DNA of 64,000 nt from Clostridiales bacterium. Lineage in GTDB: Bacteria > Bacillota > Clostridia > Oscillospirales > Oscillospiraceae. Numbering within the stretch: the stretch's first letter is position 1; each line of letters starts with the position of its first letter. Shown here in pieces: positions 32,278 to 40,925 of the stretch. The stretch is taken from NCBI GenBank assembly GCA_003150485.1, contig QALX01000004.1:17908-81907 (forward strand), read 5' to 3'. A program made the position numbers and the translations under genes. A model generated the notes under the pieces. It was given only the letters and a program-made list of their open reading frames with translations, did not search any database and had not been told where the DNA came from.

Positions 32278-33548
32278 TTGATCTTCCTCGCCTCCAAATA
32301 GAATCGTTTGTCGTGGGCCTCTCCCATGGAGAAGGTTTTCCGCGGCAAAACCCCGTCAAAAATAACGGTTTTAAATAACTGATCCTTGCCCATAGCTGGC
32401 AGCAGGAACCCGATGTTTCCTGTCTGCGCCCCCAGCTGACGGGTCACGTCTGCGCCGTGGACATAGTCCACGCTGCCGCCGTTGCGCTCCAGCCACTGGT
32501 CCAGAAACTCCTGTAAAGTTCCGACCTCCAGCTGAGCGGTGGGCGTGGGCACAGTAATCTGCCCCTCCCCTTCGGCCCAGACATAGGTGATGGTGTGACC
32601 TTCCCCCGCGCCGTAGTGGGCGCCGGGATAGGCCGCAGCCAGATCCTTCAGCAGCTTTGGCGCGTCCACGCCGAAGCAGACCCGGTGAATGGGTTCGAAT
32701 TCCAGCGACTCATCGTGGAGGTTGACCAGCTCCACCAGAGCGTACCGGGAGGGCAAAGCCGCCCACTGCTCCTGGGGCGTATGCTTTTTTTCTTCCTCAT
32801 AAGTAGCCTTTGCGGAAGCCAGAGAGTGGTTGCCATCTCCAATGGCAAAGAGGAGCACTGGCTTGCCGGCGGCGTCATAGCGCTGGGCAAAGCGGTCCGG
32901 ATCTGCCAGATCGGCCAGAAGCTCCGCCACATCCACCTGAAGCTCCGGAGGCAGCAGATAGCCGGTGATATGTCCGCCCCGCTCCATCAGGTCGAAATCG
33001 TAGACCTGCTCCATCCGGTCCGTCTCGTAAGTCAGGTGCTCAATCAGCCGCCGGTCCGGATCGTCCACCAGCATCATAATGTGAGGCAGCTCCAACGCAG
33101 CGTCCCGGCGCACCGCCACCCGAGGCGGAATCCGGGAGAGGACCGTTCCCTCAGTAGCGCGGATCAGAGTTCCTGCACCGGGCGTGTAGTCATAGCACTC
33201 CAGATCCACTGCCCCCACCAGGCCCCGGCGCAGCTTCTTGCTATCCAGCCAGCGCTCCACATAGATCAGGGCGTTGGGGTAGGTCTGAAACAGGCCGGCA
33301 GCCAGATATTCCTTCATGGTCTCGCCGATAGCGGCGATATGTTCCGCCGCATGGCCGTCCTCTAGCTGGCTCTCGGGAAGAATCAGCTTCAACGCGGAGG
33401 GGGCATCTCCCACCCGCTCCGCTACCCGCTGCCAGTAATCGTTCTGAGAGGTATACTGGTCGCAGGCCACTACGCTCCACTTGGTCAGGTCGCAGTTCTG
33501 TGGCAGCAAAATATCCGCCGGGCCAAAGCCGGGCCAACGATGTTCCAT
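32274..33548 (-). CDS. DUF1015 family protein
   Basis: Encodes 424 residues. The N-terminal part (WPGFGPADILLPQNCDLTKWSVVACDQYTSQNDYWQRV) and the central IGDGNHSLASAKATYEE segment are hallmarks of the DUF1015/COG4198 family, described as uncharacterised in most annotations. The GDGNHSLA region resembles a nucleotide- or cofactor-handling loop and ParB-like features have been suggested for the family; I do not assign a function. It has AAAGGAGG before the ATG, lies 62 bases after the phosphoglycerate mutase gene, and is translationally coupled to ispE. Confidence 0.9.
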   Translation of the reverse strand: MEHRWPGFGPADILLPQNCDLTKWSVVACDQYTSQNDYWQRVAERVGDAPSALKLILPESQLEDGHAAEHIAAIGETMKEYLAAGLFQTYPNALIYVERWLDSKKLRRGLVGAVDLECYDYTPGAGTLIRATEGTVLSRIPPRVAVRRDAALELPHIMMLVDDPDRRLIEHLTYETDRMEQVYDFDLMERGGHITGYLLPPELQVDVAELLADLADPDRFAQRYDAAGKPVLLFAIGDGNHSLASAKATYEEEKKHTPQEQWAALPSRYALVELVNLHDESLEFEPIHRVCFGVDAPKLLKDLAAAYPGAHYGAGEGHTITYVWAEGEGQITVPTPTAQLEVGTLQEFLDQWLERNGGSVDYVHGADVTRQLGAQTGNIGFLLPAMGKDQLFKTVIFDGVLPRKTFSMGEAHDKRFYLEARKIK

Positions 33549-33610
33549 CGCAAAGTCCTCCTTTTATTTCAGACGCTCAGCCCCAGCGGGCCGGGCATCG
33601 TTCACTTTTC

Positions 33611-34852
33611 TCAGCGGGACCGCTCAAACAGCATGGGCATCAGATCCAGTCCGCTGGCCATAAAGGGTCCTTTGCTGCCGGCCTCCTCTGTGTAGTCGGC
33701 CTGACGCCCGCTGTCGGTACGGCTGTCATAGATCAGGTAGGGCACCGGATCGCCGTCATGGCCCCGGGTCGATGTGAGGGTCTTGTGGTCGGAAAGAATC
33801 AGGATGCGGTAGTCATACCCCGCCTGGTCCATTCCCGCCACCAGGGGCGCTACAATGCGGCTGGAGAGCCACTCGATGGCCTGGAGCTTGCCCGGCGTGT
33901 CCCCGTTGTGGGTACACTCGTCCGGCGCCTCCAGATGGACTGCGGTGAAGTCACAGCCGCCGGCCAGATCCTTCAGCGCCGCCTGGACCTTCCCCTCATA
34001 GTTGGTTTCCAGTTCTCCGGTGGCGCCCTCCACCTCGGTGACCTTCAGGCCGCCCAACCGGGCGATGCCCTGGCACAGGGGGACAGCAGAGATAACAGAG
34101 CCGCTCTTCTGGTACTTCTCCACAAAGGAGTCCAGGGCCACGCCGGTACCCTCAGCCCAGAACCACACACCGTTGGCAGGCAATTTCCCCGCCGCCCGGC
34201 GGGCTTGGTTGATGGGGTGGTTGTCCAGCACCTGGTAGGACACCTCCATCAGCTTGGACAGCACCGCCGCGTTGGCGCAGCCAGAGGGCAGAATGGGGCC
34301 GATGACCTCGCCCAGATGGTCATGAGGCGGGATCAGTTTGATACCGGTGATGTCCACTTTGGACTGGACTGCGATATGGCGAAACGAAGGGGCCGGATGG
34401 ACAATCATCCCCGCCTCTTTGGCCAGTTTCTGAAAGTCCGGATCGGCAAAGAGATCGTTGACCAGCGCAATGGACTCCTCGCCGTCGATGGATCCGCCGG
34501 AGTGGGAGAGGATCTTCTTCTCAGCAAAGGGCTGATCCCCCTCTTCCAGGGCCACCATGTTGCAGCGGTACCCCACGTCGCCGGGCTTGAGTTGGATACC
34601 GGTGGCTGCCGCCTCCAGGGGAGCGCGGCCGGTATAGCACTTCCAGGGATCGTTGCCGAAAATGGACAGAATTGCGGTGTCGCTTCCGGGAGGCAGGCCC
34701 TCAGGACAGTTGACCACGCTGCCCACAATACCCTTCCGAGCCAGTTGGTCAATGGCATCCTTTTTGGCAACCTGGAGCGGAGTCCGATTGCCCAATTCCG
34801 GCACGGGATTGTCCGCCATTCCATCGCCGATAATCAATACATATTTCATCAT
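33611..34852 (-). CDS. apgM: Archaeal-type cofactor-independent phosphoglycerate mutase
   Basis: Encodes 413 residues from the ATG at 34852, with GAGAG seven bases upstream. It interconverts 3- and 2-phosphoglycerate in glycolysis. The protein belongs to the short aPGM branch of the alkaline phosphatase superfamily rather than the 510-residue bacterial iPGM: it opens MKYVLIIGDGMADNPVPELG (metal-binding Asp), has EGLPPGSDTAILSIFGNDP with the nucleophilic Ser, and LILSDHKTLTSTRGHDGDPVPYLIY as the C-terminal metal site. The symbol follows the family name. A separate iPGM could exist elsewhere. A good promoter lies at 35031-35059, leaving a leader of about 170 bases. Confidence 0.93.
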   Translation of the reverse strand: MMKYVLIIGDGMADNPVPELGNRTPLQVAKKDAIDQLARKGIVGSVVNCPEGLPPGSDTAILSIFGNDPWKCYTGRAPLEAAATGIQLKPGDVGYRCNMVALEEGDQPFAEKKILSHSGGSIDGEESIALVNDLFADPDFQKLAKEAGMIVHPAPSFRHIAVQSKVDITGIKLIPPHDHLGEVIGPILPSGCANAAVLSKLMEVSYQVLDNHPINQARRAAGKLPANGVWFWAEGTGVALDSFVEKYQKSGSVISAVPLCQGIARLGGLKVTEVEGATGELETNYEGKVQAALKDLAGGCDFTAVHLEAPDECTHNGDTPGKLQAIEWLSSRIVAPLVAGMDQAGYDYRILILSDHKTLTSTRGHDGDPVPYLIYDSRTDSGRQADYTEEAGSKGPFMASGLDLMPMLFERSR

Positions 34853-35184
34853 AAACACGCTCTCAACTTTCCAAACCGGGACAATCCCGATTGTTTCATA
34901 CTCATCGAATCTTCAAACAGCAAAACACGGTCCGCCATGCGCCGGCAAATTCTCCGGATACGTCAGACGCATCCAACTCGCTGGCATGGGAACCGTTCTG
35001 TCCATCTGACGTGACCGCTGATTACGGTTTATTATACATGTTTTTTTCGACAAATACAATAGTCGAACCTGGCTGCACGCTTTTCTTTTTTCCTCTGCCA
35101 TGCTATAATAAACACAATTTATGACTGACACAGCTGTATCTATAAACAGCATCTTGATTCACACCAAAGCGAGGCACACCTTCC
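34853..35184. other. Divergent regulatory region between apgM and the thioesterase gene
   Basis: About 330 bases without a gene. It carries the leftward promoter at 35031-35059. For the rightward thioesterase gene there is a TATAAT at 35104-35109 but only a weak -35 (TTTTCT at 35081). Nothing else is recognisable. Confidence 0.6.
35031..35059 (-). promoter_or_regulatory. Promoter of apgM
   Basis: Minus strand TTGTAT (35059-35054), 17-base spacer, TATAAT (35036-35031). Confidence 0.68.
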
Positions 35185-35649
35185 ATGACTGTTCTAGCAC
35201 AAAACGAAAAACTGACTGCCACCTTCCAGGCCGTATGTGACCATCTGACCCACGCAGACCCCAACGACTTTGACTCTCAGATCCCGCCCACCTTTGTCTC
35301 CTGCGACGCAGAACAGAACACTGTTGTCTGCTCTTTCGAGGTGAAAAAGAGCTTCGGAAACCCCCATGGCAACATGCACGGCGGCCTGATTGCCGCCATG
35401 ATCGACTCCGCGCAGGGGAGCACCATCGCCTCTATCTGCGGCTTGGACACCCATATCGTCACTGTTTCCCTACAGGTCTCCTACCTCAAGCCCATTTTCG
35501 TGGGCCAAAAGCTGTTTGTCCGAGTCCGGGTTCAGCAGGCCGGCGGCCATATTGCCTACTGCTCCGCCGAGGCCTGGCAGCAGGAAGGCGAGATTGCCGC
35601 CACTACCGCAGCGGTTTATCACATCATCCGCGGCGCCAAACAGCGATAA
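35185..35649 (+). CDS. PaaI-family hotdog thioesterase
   Basis: Encodes 154 residues. The hotdog fold is visible from NPHGNMHGGLIAAMIDSAQGSTIAS, where the HGG turn and following Asp are the catalytic and structural marks of the PaaI/YiiD-type acyl-CoA thioesterases, and VTVSLQVSYLKPIFVGQKLFVRVRV as the central strands. It probably hydrolyses a small acyl- or aryl-CoA. The substrate is not defined. A GCGAGG site precedes the ATG by ten bases. It is monocistronic and convergent with the NlpC/P60 gene across a bidirectional terminator. Confidence 0.88.
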   Translation: MTVLAQNEKLTATFQAVCDHLTHADPNDFDSQIPPTFVSCDAEQNTVVCSFEVKKSFGNPHGNMHGGLIAAMIDSAQGSTIASICGLDTHIVTVSLQVSYLKPIFVGQKLFVRVRVQQAGGHIAYCSAEAWQQEGEIAATTAAVYHIIRGAKQR

Positions 35650-35662
35650 ATCTTCCGTACCA

Positions 35663-35696
35663 AAAAGGGAACTCCATTCGTGTGGAGTTCCCTTTT
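35663..35696. terminator. Bidirectional terminator
   Basis: AAAAGGGAACTCCA pairs with TGGAGTTCCCTTTT around TTCGTG. It ends the thioesterase gene rightwards and the NlpC/P60 gene leftwards. Confidence 0.93.
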
Positions 35697-35708
35697 GCTT
35701 TCTGTTTT

Positions 35709-37085
35709 TCAGACGATTCTGCGCACCGCTACCAGCCGGCCTGTATTGACCCGGCTGACCACAATACCGTATTTGACCCCTAAGGCGTTGACCATCTTGC
35801 CCCCGCCGATGTAGATGCCGCAGTGGCCGTTGTAACAGATCACGTCGCCCAGCTGCGCGTTGGAATAGCTCACGCCCTTGCCGCAGCCCGCCAGGGCCGC
35901 CGAGCTGTGGGGCAGAGAATAGCCGAAGTGGGCATAGACACACATGACAAAGCCGGAACAGTCCACACCGGTGGACAGGTTGGAACCCCCCCACACATAC
36001 CGGCCGCCGACAAACTGCATGGCGTAGTTGACAATGGCCGCGCCGCTGGTGGAGGTGGGCACATCCGTATCTTCATCTTCGTCAGACTCCTCGGGCTGAT
36101 TCTCTTCTTTTTTCGGCGGATCTTTCTCCTCCGTGCTGTCCTCCACCTCTTGATCGTCCTCTTCCTGCTCAGCTGCCTCCTGGGCAGCTTTTTCTTCCGC
36201 TGCCTTCCGTTTCGCAGCCGCTTCCTTGGCCGCTTTTTCCTCTGCCGCTGCCTGTTCTGCCGCAGCCTTCTGTTCCGCCGCATAATCAGACTTGGCGCTG
36301 ACAATATCCGCGGCCAGCTCGTCCGCCATGGCGTCTACCTCCTCCATTTGCTGAGCGTAGACATCCTGATTACTTTTGATCTCTTTCAGCGTACCGGCCG
36401 CTTCCTTGGACGCGTCGGTAACCTGGCTCTGCTGATCCTTCAGGTCATCCAGAGCTTCCTCCTTGGCCGCTTTTTTCTCCTTCAGAGACTCCGTGGCTTG
36501 GGCCACAGCCTCTTTGGCCTCTTCCAGACCGGTCAGTACACTGTCATCATACTCCATGACGCCGCTGACAAAGGAGATTCGGTCCAGGAAATCGGAAAAG
36601 CCCGAGGCGCCAAAAAGGATCTGCCAATAGGATGTGGTCCCGTTTTCCTCCATGTTGCGCACCCGCTGGCAGAGCAGATCATAGTATTCTTCTTCCGCCT
36701 TCTTCGCCCGCTTGAGTTCCTTTTTGTGCTCCTTAATCTGCCCGGCATACTGATCTACCACGCCCTGAGTGGCGGCAATCTGATCCTCCAGCACAGTAAT
36801 CTTCTGGCTGAGCAGATTGCACCGGCTCACAGCGGAGTGTTCCTGCCCCTTCAGATCGTCCAACTGAGATTGGAGATCGCTCTTTTTGTTCTCCAGTTCC
36901 TCCTGCTGAGCGCAGAGGCTGGAAATCTCATCCACAGTGACCGCACCGGCGTACTGCACCAGCTCCATCACCAGAGGTACCAGAAACAGCAGGGCCATCA
37001 GCGCCGCCACGGCACTGACCGCTTTGCGCCGGCCGTCCCAGCCGCTTTTCTTCTTCTTGTTCTCTCCGTATGTCACATTACCCAC
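35709..37085 (-). CDS. Coiled-coil NlpC/P60 peptidoglycan hydrolase (CwlO/PcsB-like)
   Basis: Encodes 458 residues. After a short basic N-terminus, one hydrophobic segment (VSAVAALMALLFLVPLVMEL) acts as signal or anchor. Residues 55-290 form long coiled coils (QQEELENKKSDLQSQLDD and later runs of KAAEEKAAQEAAE) with a WQILFGASGFSDFLDRISF insert, as in EnvC/PcsB/CwlO proteins. A charged, Pro/Glu-rich linker leads to the C-terminal NlpC/P60 domain, with catalytic Cys in GVDCSGFVMC and His in GHCGIYIGGGKMVNA. It cuts peptide stems in peptidoglycan. The gene directly follows ftsX in the same direction, matching FtsEX-activated hydrolases of other Gram-positives, so activation by FtsEX is very likely. 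Confidence 0.92.
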   Translation of the reverse strand: MGNVTYGENKKKKSGWDGRRKAVSAVAALMALLFLVPLVMELVQYAGAVTVDEISSLCAQQEELENKKSDLQSQLDDLKGQEHSAVSRCNLLSQKITVLEDQIAATQGVVDQYAGQIKEHKKELKRAKKAEEEYYDLLCQRVRNMEENGTTSYWQILFGASGFSDFLDRISFVSGVMEYDDSVLTGLEEAKEAVAQATESLKEKKAAKEEALDDLKDQQSQVTDASKEAAGTLKEIKSNQDVYAQQMEEVDAMADELAADIVSAKSDYAAEQKAAAEQAAAEEKAAKEAAAKRKAAEEKAAQEAAEQEEDDQEVEDSTEEKDPPKKEENQPEESDEDEDTDVPTSTSGAAIVNYAMQFVGGRYVWGGSNLSTGVDCSGFVMCVYAHFGYSLPHSSAALAGCGKGVSYSNAQLGDVICYNGHCGIYIGGGKMVNALGVKYGIVVSRVNTGRLVAVRRIV

Positions 37086-37124
37086 AGGCTGTTCCTCTCT
37101 TTCCTATTTTTTCTCTCTGCGCCA

Positions 37125-38018
37125 TCATACGCGCAGGAACTTTCGAATGGTAATCAAACTGCCAAACACACCGACCAGCAACCCGATGCCCAGGTAGGCC
37201 AGAGACACCAGAAGGGCCAGCTGCCGGTAGGGAAGCAGCGTAATCAGCTGCACATAGCTGAACCCGCTCACCGCCTTGACCAGCAGGGAGTAGATGCCAA
37301 ACTGCAGCAGCCCGGCAATGATGGCGCTGGTCAGGCCCAGCACAATTCCCTCCACCACAAAGGGCCAGCGTACAAAGGCGTTGGTGGCCCCGACGATCTT
37401 CATAATGGCGATCTCCTCCGCCCGGTTGATGGTGGCCATCTTGATGGCGTTGGAGATGATAAAGAAGGAAACCACCAGCAACACCCCCAGCAGGATCAGA
37501 GCCACACCTGCCGCCACATTGCGCACAGTAATAAACCCGTTGGCCACATCTATAGCCGCCGAGACCTTGGCCACGCCCTCCACTGCCTCCACCTGTTCAA
37601 TGGTGCTGGCCAGAATCGCAATATCCTCCACGTGGATGATATACCGGTCCCGCAGCACGGTGGCCGGCAGGTCAGTATACAGCGTGTCGTCCTCCAGACC
37701 GTCCAGATAACTGTCCAAGGCATCCTCCCGGGAGACAAAGGTACAATCGGTTACGTTGGGAACATCGCGCAGGGTTTCGCCCACCTTCTCCGTCTCCTCT
37801 TCGCTGTAGTTCTCCTCTACGTAAGCCAGGATCTCATTCTCCGCCATCAGCTGGTTCAAGTTGTATTCCAGGTTCACCGCCACCAGCGCTACGCTGCCGG
37901 TGACGATCAGACAGGCCGCGATGATGCCGATGGCCGCAAAAGTGAAAAAGCGATGACTGCTCAGGCCCCGTAACCCCTGGCGGATAAAGTATCCGGCGTT
38001 ATTTCTTCTCATAGTCAT
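37125..38018 (-). CDS. ftsX: Cell division membrane protein FtsX
   Basis: Encodes 297 residues from the ATG at 38018, with AGGAG upstream and overlapping the ftsE stop region. FtsX has four transmembrane helices: one near residues 25-48 (FFTFAAIGIIAACLIVTGSVAL) and three in the C-terminal half (VALILLGVLLVVSFFII; EGIVLGLTSAIIAGLLQFGI; LALLVSLAYLGIGLLVGVFGSL). The extracellular loop between TM1 and TM2 (residues 55-170) has the PROKAR FtsX fold and should contact the coiled coil of the hydrolase encoded next. EEIAIMKIVGATNAFVRWPF is the conserved coupling helix for FtsE. It transmits ATP hydrolysis to the wall enzyme. Confidence 0.96.
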   Translation of the reverse strand: MTMRRNNAGYFIRQGLRGLSSHRFFTFAAIGIIAACLIVTGSVALVAVNLEYNLNQLMAENEILAYVEENYSEEETEKVGETLRDVPNVTDCTFVSREDALDSYLDGLEDDTLYTDLPATVLRDRYIIHVEDIAILASTIEQVEAVEGVAKVSAAIDVANGFITVRNVAAGVALILLGVLLVVSFFIISNAIKMATINRAEEIAIMKIVGATNAFVRWPFVVEGIVLGLTSAIIAGLLQFGIYSLLVKAVSGFSYVQLITLLPYRQLALLVSLAYLGIGLLVGVFGSLITIRKFLRV

Positions 38019-38688
38019 AGCACCCATTCTCCTGATCGCTGACGATGCGGCCCTCTTCCAGGTTAATTACCCGCTTGTTAAAGTGATCCACCAGCCTCCG
38101 CTCATGGGTCACCACCAGGACGGTGGTTCCCAGTTCGTTGATCTTTTCCAGCAGCAGCATGATCTCCAGACTGCGCTCCGGGTCCAGGTTCCCGGTGGGC
38201 TCGTCGGCCAGAATGGTGCTGGGATTGTTCACCAGGGCCCGGGCAATGGCCACCCGCTGCTGCTCTCCGCCGGAGAGCTCGTTGGGATAGCACCGCTTTT
38301 TGTCCGCCAGCCCCACCAGGTCCAGCACATAATCCAGCCGCGCTCCGATGGCCTTTTGAGGTGCGCCCACCACCCGCATGGCAAACTCCAGGTTCTCCTC
38401 CACCGTCTTCTTCTGAATCAGGCGGATGTCCTGAAATACCACGCCCAGCTTCCGGCGCAGGTAGGGGATGCGGTTGGCCTTAATCCGGGTCAGGTCAAAC
38501 CCATCGACCACAATGGTTCCGCTGGTTATGGGTTCCTCCCCGGTGAGCATGTTCAAAATCGTGGATTTGCCGGAACCGGAGGGACCCACTAAAAAAACAA
38601 ACTCCCCGTTGCCAATCAGCAGTGAGATGCCTTTAATGGCCCGTGTCCCATTGTCGTATACTTTTTTTACGTTTTCAAACCGTATCAT
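37999..38688 (-). CDS. ftsE: Cell division ATPase FtsE
   Basis: Encodes 229 residues from the ATG at 38688 with GGAGAG upstream. ABC-type ATPase motifs are complete: Walker A GPSGSGKST near residue 37, Q-loop VFQDIRLIQKKTVEENL, signature ELSGGEQQRVAIARA, Walker B TILADEPTGNLDPE and the H-loop VVTHERRLV. FtsE dimerises below FtsX and drives the peptidoglycan hydrolase through it. The gene overlaps ftsX by about 20 bases and has a near-perfect promoter at 38734-38762. Confidence 0.97.
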   Translation of the reverse strand: MIRFENVKKVYDNGTRAIKGISLLIGNGEFVFLVGPSGSGKSTILNMLTGEEPITSGTIVVDGFDLTRIKANRIPYLRRKLGVVFQDIRLIQKKTVEENLEFAMRVVGAPQKAIGARLDYVLDLVGLADKKRCYPNELSGGEQQRVAIARALVNNPSTILADEPTGNLDPERSLEIMLLLEKINELGTTVLVVTHERRLVDHFNKRVINLEEGRIVSDQENGCYDYEKK

Positions 38689-38733
38689 ATCTCTCTCCAC
38701 GTTTCTCCATGGCTAATCAGGATATTATGTTTC

Positions 38734-38762
38734 AGTATACTTCCTTTTTAAAATGATGTCAA
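38734..38762 (-). promoter_or_regulatory. Promoter of ftsEX-hydrolase unit
   Basis: Minus strand TTGACA (38762-38757), 17-base spacer, TATACT (38739-38734), 46 bases before ftsE. Confidence 0.83.
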
Positions 38763-38777
38763 ACTGTAACAAAAAAG

Positions 38778-38830
38778 AAACACCCGACAATTTGCGGACT
38801 GCTGCCCATCCTTGCCGGGTGTTTTTTCTC
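38778..38830. terminator. Terminator after the CdaR-type regulator
   Basis: AAACACCCG pairs with CGGGTGTTT across a 29-base internal region. Both sides carry T/A runs, so it can act in both directions; leftwards it closes the regulator gene at 38854. Confidence 0.7.
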
Positions 38831-38853
38831 GTTTTCTCTGATTTTCTCCAGAA

Positions 38854-39945
38854 TCACGACTTAATTCCCCGGGAAACCAGATACTTTTTCACCATCAAGG
38901 CCACCTTAAAGGTAATGGCATCGTCAAATTCCCGCAGGTCCAGGCCGGTAAGTTTTTTGATCTTTTCCAGCCGGTATACCAGAGTATTCCGGTGGACAAA
39001 GAGCTTCCGGGCAGTTTCGGACACATTCAGATTGTTTTCAAAGAACTTATTGATGGTAAACAGCGTCTCCTGATCCAGGGCGTCGATGGGGTTCTTCTTG
39101 AACACCTCCTGGAGGAACATCTCACACAGGGTGACGGGCAGCTGGTAGATCAGCCGGCCAATCCCCAGGTTGTCGTAGTTGATGATGGTGCGCTCGGTCT
39201 CAAAGACCTTGCCCACCTCAATGGCCATCTGGGCCTCCTTGTAGATGCGGCCCAAGTCCCGGATGTGGTCGGTGACCGTGCCGATGCCAATCATGATTTT
39301 CTGCTTCAGCTCCGCATCCACGCCGTCCTTGATCTGCTGGGCGATCTTGACCAGATCCTTGGTGCTGGTGCCCTCAGGTACCTGTTTGACCAGAACCACA
39401 TCGTTTTCGTTGAGCGAGATGACATAGTCATTCTGCCGGTCCGGGAACAGGGCCTGAACCGCATCGGTCAGGGACACGTCGATGGGCTCGATGGGACGGA
39501 CCAGGAACACGGCCCGCAGCACCTCGGAGGCCATATGGAGCTCCTTGGCGCGAATATAGATATCCCCCAACATGATGTTGTCGGTGATAATATTTTTGAT
39601 AAAGGTCGCCTTGTCGTATTTCTCCTCGTAGTAGCTTTTGACGCCATTGAGAGCGACGGCGGCCAGATTGCAGATCAGCTTTGCCTCCTGATCCTCCCCC
39701 TGGACAAACACCGCATAACCGAACTGAACACTCCAGCCCACCAGGGATTTGAAGGTCCGGCCATCCACCACGATGGCGGCATCCCGTTCGCTGCTCAAGG
39801 CGGTGAGGACGTGCGGCATCCGCTCGCCGATGGATGGGAGGTCGGTACAGGCGATCACATTGCCCTCCATATCAATTACGCCGATCACCCGGTCGGTGCT
39901 TTCCTTTAATTGCAAAACCATGCTCTGAAACAGTCGATTGGACAT
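38854..39945 (-). CDS. CdaR/PucR-type helix-turn-helix regulator
   Basis: Encodes 363 residues. The C-terminal 60 residues form the PucR/CdaR HTH-30 domain: LFTINKFFENNLNVSETARKLFVHRNTLVYRLEKIKKLTGLDLREF. The middle has a GGDEF-like PucR segment (DAELKQKIMIGIGTVTDHIRDLGRIYKEAQMAIEVG). The N-terminal 150 residues resemble a sugar-diacid or small-molecule sensing fold (GVIDMEGNVIACTD, then YAVFVQGEDQEAKLICNLAAVAL). No sugar-diacid catabolism gene is near, so the effector is unclear; a wide set of Clostridia carry this protein beside housekeeping genes. AAAGGAGCG lies before the ATG and a promoter at 40011-40039. Confidence 0.85.
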   Translation of the reverse strand: MSNRLFQSMVLQLKESTDRVIGVIDMEGNVIACTDLPSIGERMPHVLTALSSERDAAIVVDGRTFKSLVGWSVQFGYAVFVQGEDQEAKLICNLAAVALNGVKSYYEEKYDKATFIKNIITDNIMLGDIYIRAKELHMASEVLRAVFLVRPIEPIDVSLTDAVQALFPDRQNDYVISLNENDVVLVKQVPEGTSTKDLVKIAQQIKDGVDAELKQKIMIGIGTVTDHIRDLGRIYKEAQMAIEVGKVFETERTIINYDNLGIGRLIYQLPVTLCEMFLQEVFKKNPIDALDQETLFTINKFFENNLNVSETARKLFVHRNTLVYRLEKIKKLTGLDLREFDDAITFKVALMVKKYLVSRGIKS

Positions 39946-40010
39946 AAAATTCGCTCCTTTCGTGTCACTGCGGAATCATTTGCCAGGTCATCGAACGCTT
40001 TATGTGCAAT

Positions 40011-40039
40011 ATTATAACGATTTTTACCGGCATTATCAA
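40011..40039 (-). promoter_or_regulatory. Promoter of the CdaR-type regulator
   Basis: Minus strand TTGATA (40039-40034), 17-base spacer, TATAAT (40016-40011). Confidence 0.75.
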
Positions 40040-40084
40040 TAGGTTGCTCAAACTTTTTGCGTCTGCTTTTGGTACGATTGTGCC

Positions 40085-40801
40085 CTATTCCCCGGCCTTC
40101 CGGAGCAGCCGTACCTCTTCGGCCGTCAATTCCCGGCAGCCTCCCCGGGGCAGTGTGCCATCCAGCTTCAGCGGGCCCATGGAAATCCGCTCCAAAGCGG
40201 TCACCGGCTTTCCGCAGGCCGCCAGCATCCGTTTCACCTGGTGATATTTCCCCTCCCGGAGAGCAACCCGGCAGCGCCCCGGCCCCAGGGGCTCCAGTCC
40301 GGCGGGCAGACACTGGGTGCCGTCCCCCAAGGTCAGCCCCGCCGCAAAGGCCGCCACGTCCCCGGCATCCACTGTTCCGTCAACTGTAGCCAGGTAGCAC
40401 TTCTCCACGTGGTACCTGGGACTGGTCAGCCGGTGGGCCAGTGCTCCGTCGTTGGTCAGCAGCAGCAGTCCCTCGGTGTCCTTGTCCAGCCGCCCCACGG
40501 GGGCGACACCCTGTCGCCGGCAGCGCTCGGGCAGCAGGTCCAGCACCGTCTTCTGATCCCGGTCCTCGGTGGCTGTGAGAACCCCTGCGGGCTTATTCAG
40601 CATCAGGTAGCAGTACTGCCTCCAGGTCAGCGCCTCGCCGCTCACCGTAATGGCCGCCTGCTCCGGCTCCGCCTTGTATTCCGGCTGCCGAATCACCGCT
40701 CCGTCCACCGTCACCAGCCCCCGGCGGATCAGTTCCCGGGCCTCCTTCCGGCTCCAGCGCCCAGTCTGCCCCAGCACCTTGTCCAACCGCTGTTTGGCCA
40801 T
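40085..40801 (-). CDS. rsuA: RsuA/RluB-family rRNA pseudouridine synthase
   Basis: Encodes 238 residues, the RsuA size. It isomerises a uridine in rRNA (U516 of 16S in E. coli). An N-terminal S4 RNA-binding domain (QRLDKVLGQTGRWSRKEARELIRRGLVTVDG) precedes the catalytic domain, with catalytic Asp in VGRLDKDTEGLLLLTNDG and the family segment REGKYHQVKRMLAACGKPVTALERISMG. RluB, RluE and RluF look similar; the short length and lack of a C-terminal tail favour RsuA. It ends before the promoter of the downstream regulator and is likely monocistronic. Confidence 0.9.
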   Translation of the reverse strand: MAKQRLDKVLGQTGRWSRKEARELIRRGLVTVDGAVIRQPEYKAEPEQAAITVSGEALTWRQYCYLMLNKPAGVLTATEDRDQKTVLDLLPERCRRQGVAPVGRLDKDTEGLLLLTNDGALAHRLTSPRYHVEKCYLATVDGTVDAGDVAAFAAGLTLGDGTQCLPAGLEPLGPGRCRVALREGKYHQVKRMLAACGKPVTALERISMGPLKLDGTLPRGGCRELTAEEVRLLRKAGE

Positions 40802-40872
40802 CCGTTCCCACTCCTCTCGGTTTGTTCTCTGCTATTATAGCAAAATAACTTGAGTTTTGCACCTGTTTGCAT

Positions 40873-40910
40873 AAAAAACCGGCAGACGCTGTCGCGGTCT
40901 GCCAGTTTTT
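40873..40910 (-). terminator. Terminator of sigG
   Basis: AAAAACTGGCAGAC pairs with GTCTGCCGGTTTTTT on the minus strand, 15 bases past the sigG stop. Confidence 0.9.
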
Positions 40911-40925
40911 CCAGCCCTTTTCCCC

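Noticed and set aside
35823..37973. Very long open frame on the plus strand opposite the hydrolase and ftsX genes
   Set aside because: It is antisense to two well-supported genes, is low in sense-like codon use and rich in His/Leu/Gln from reverse reading of GC-rich codons, and lacks a ribosome binding site.
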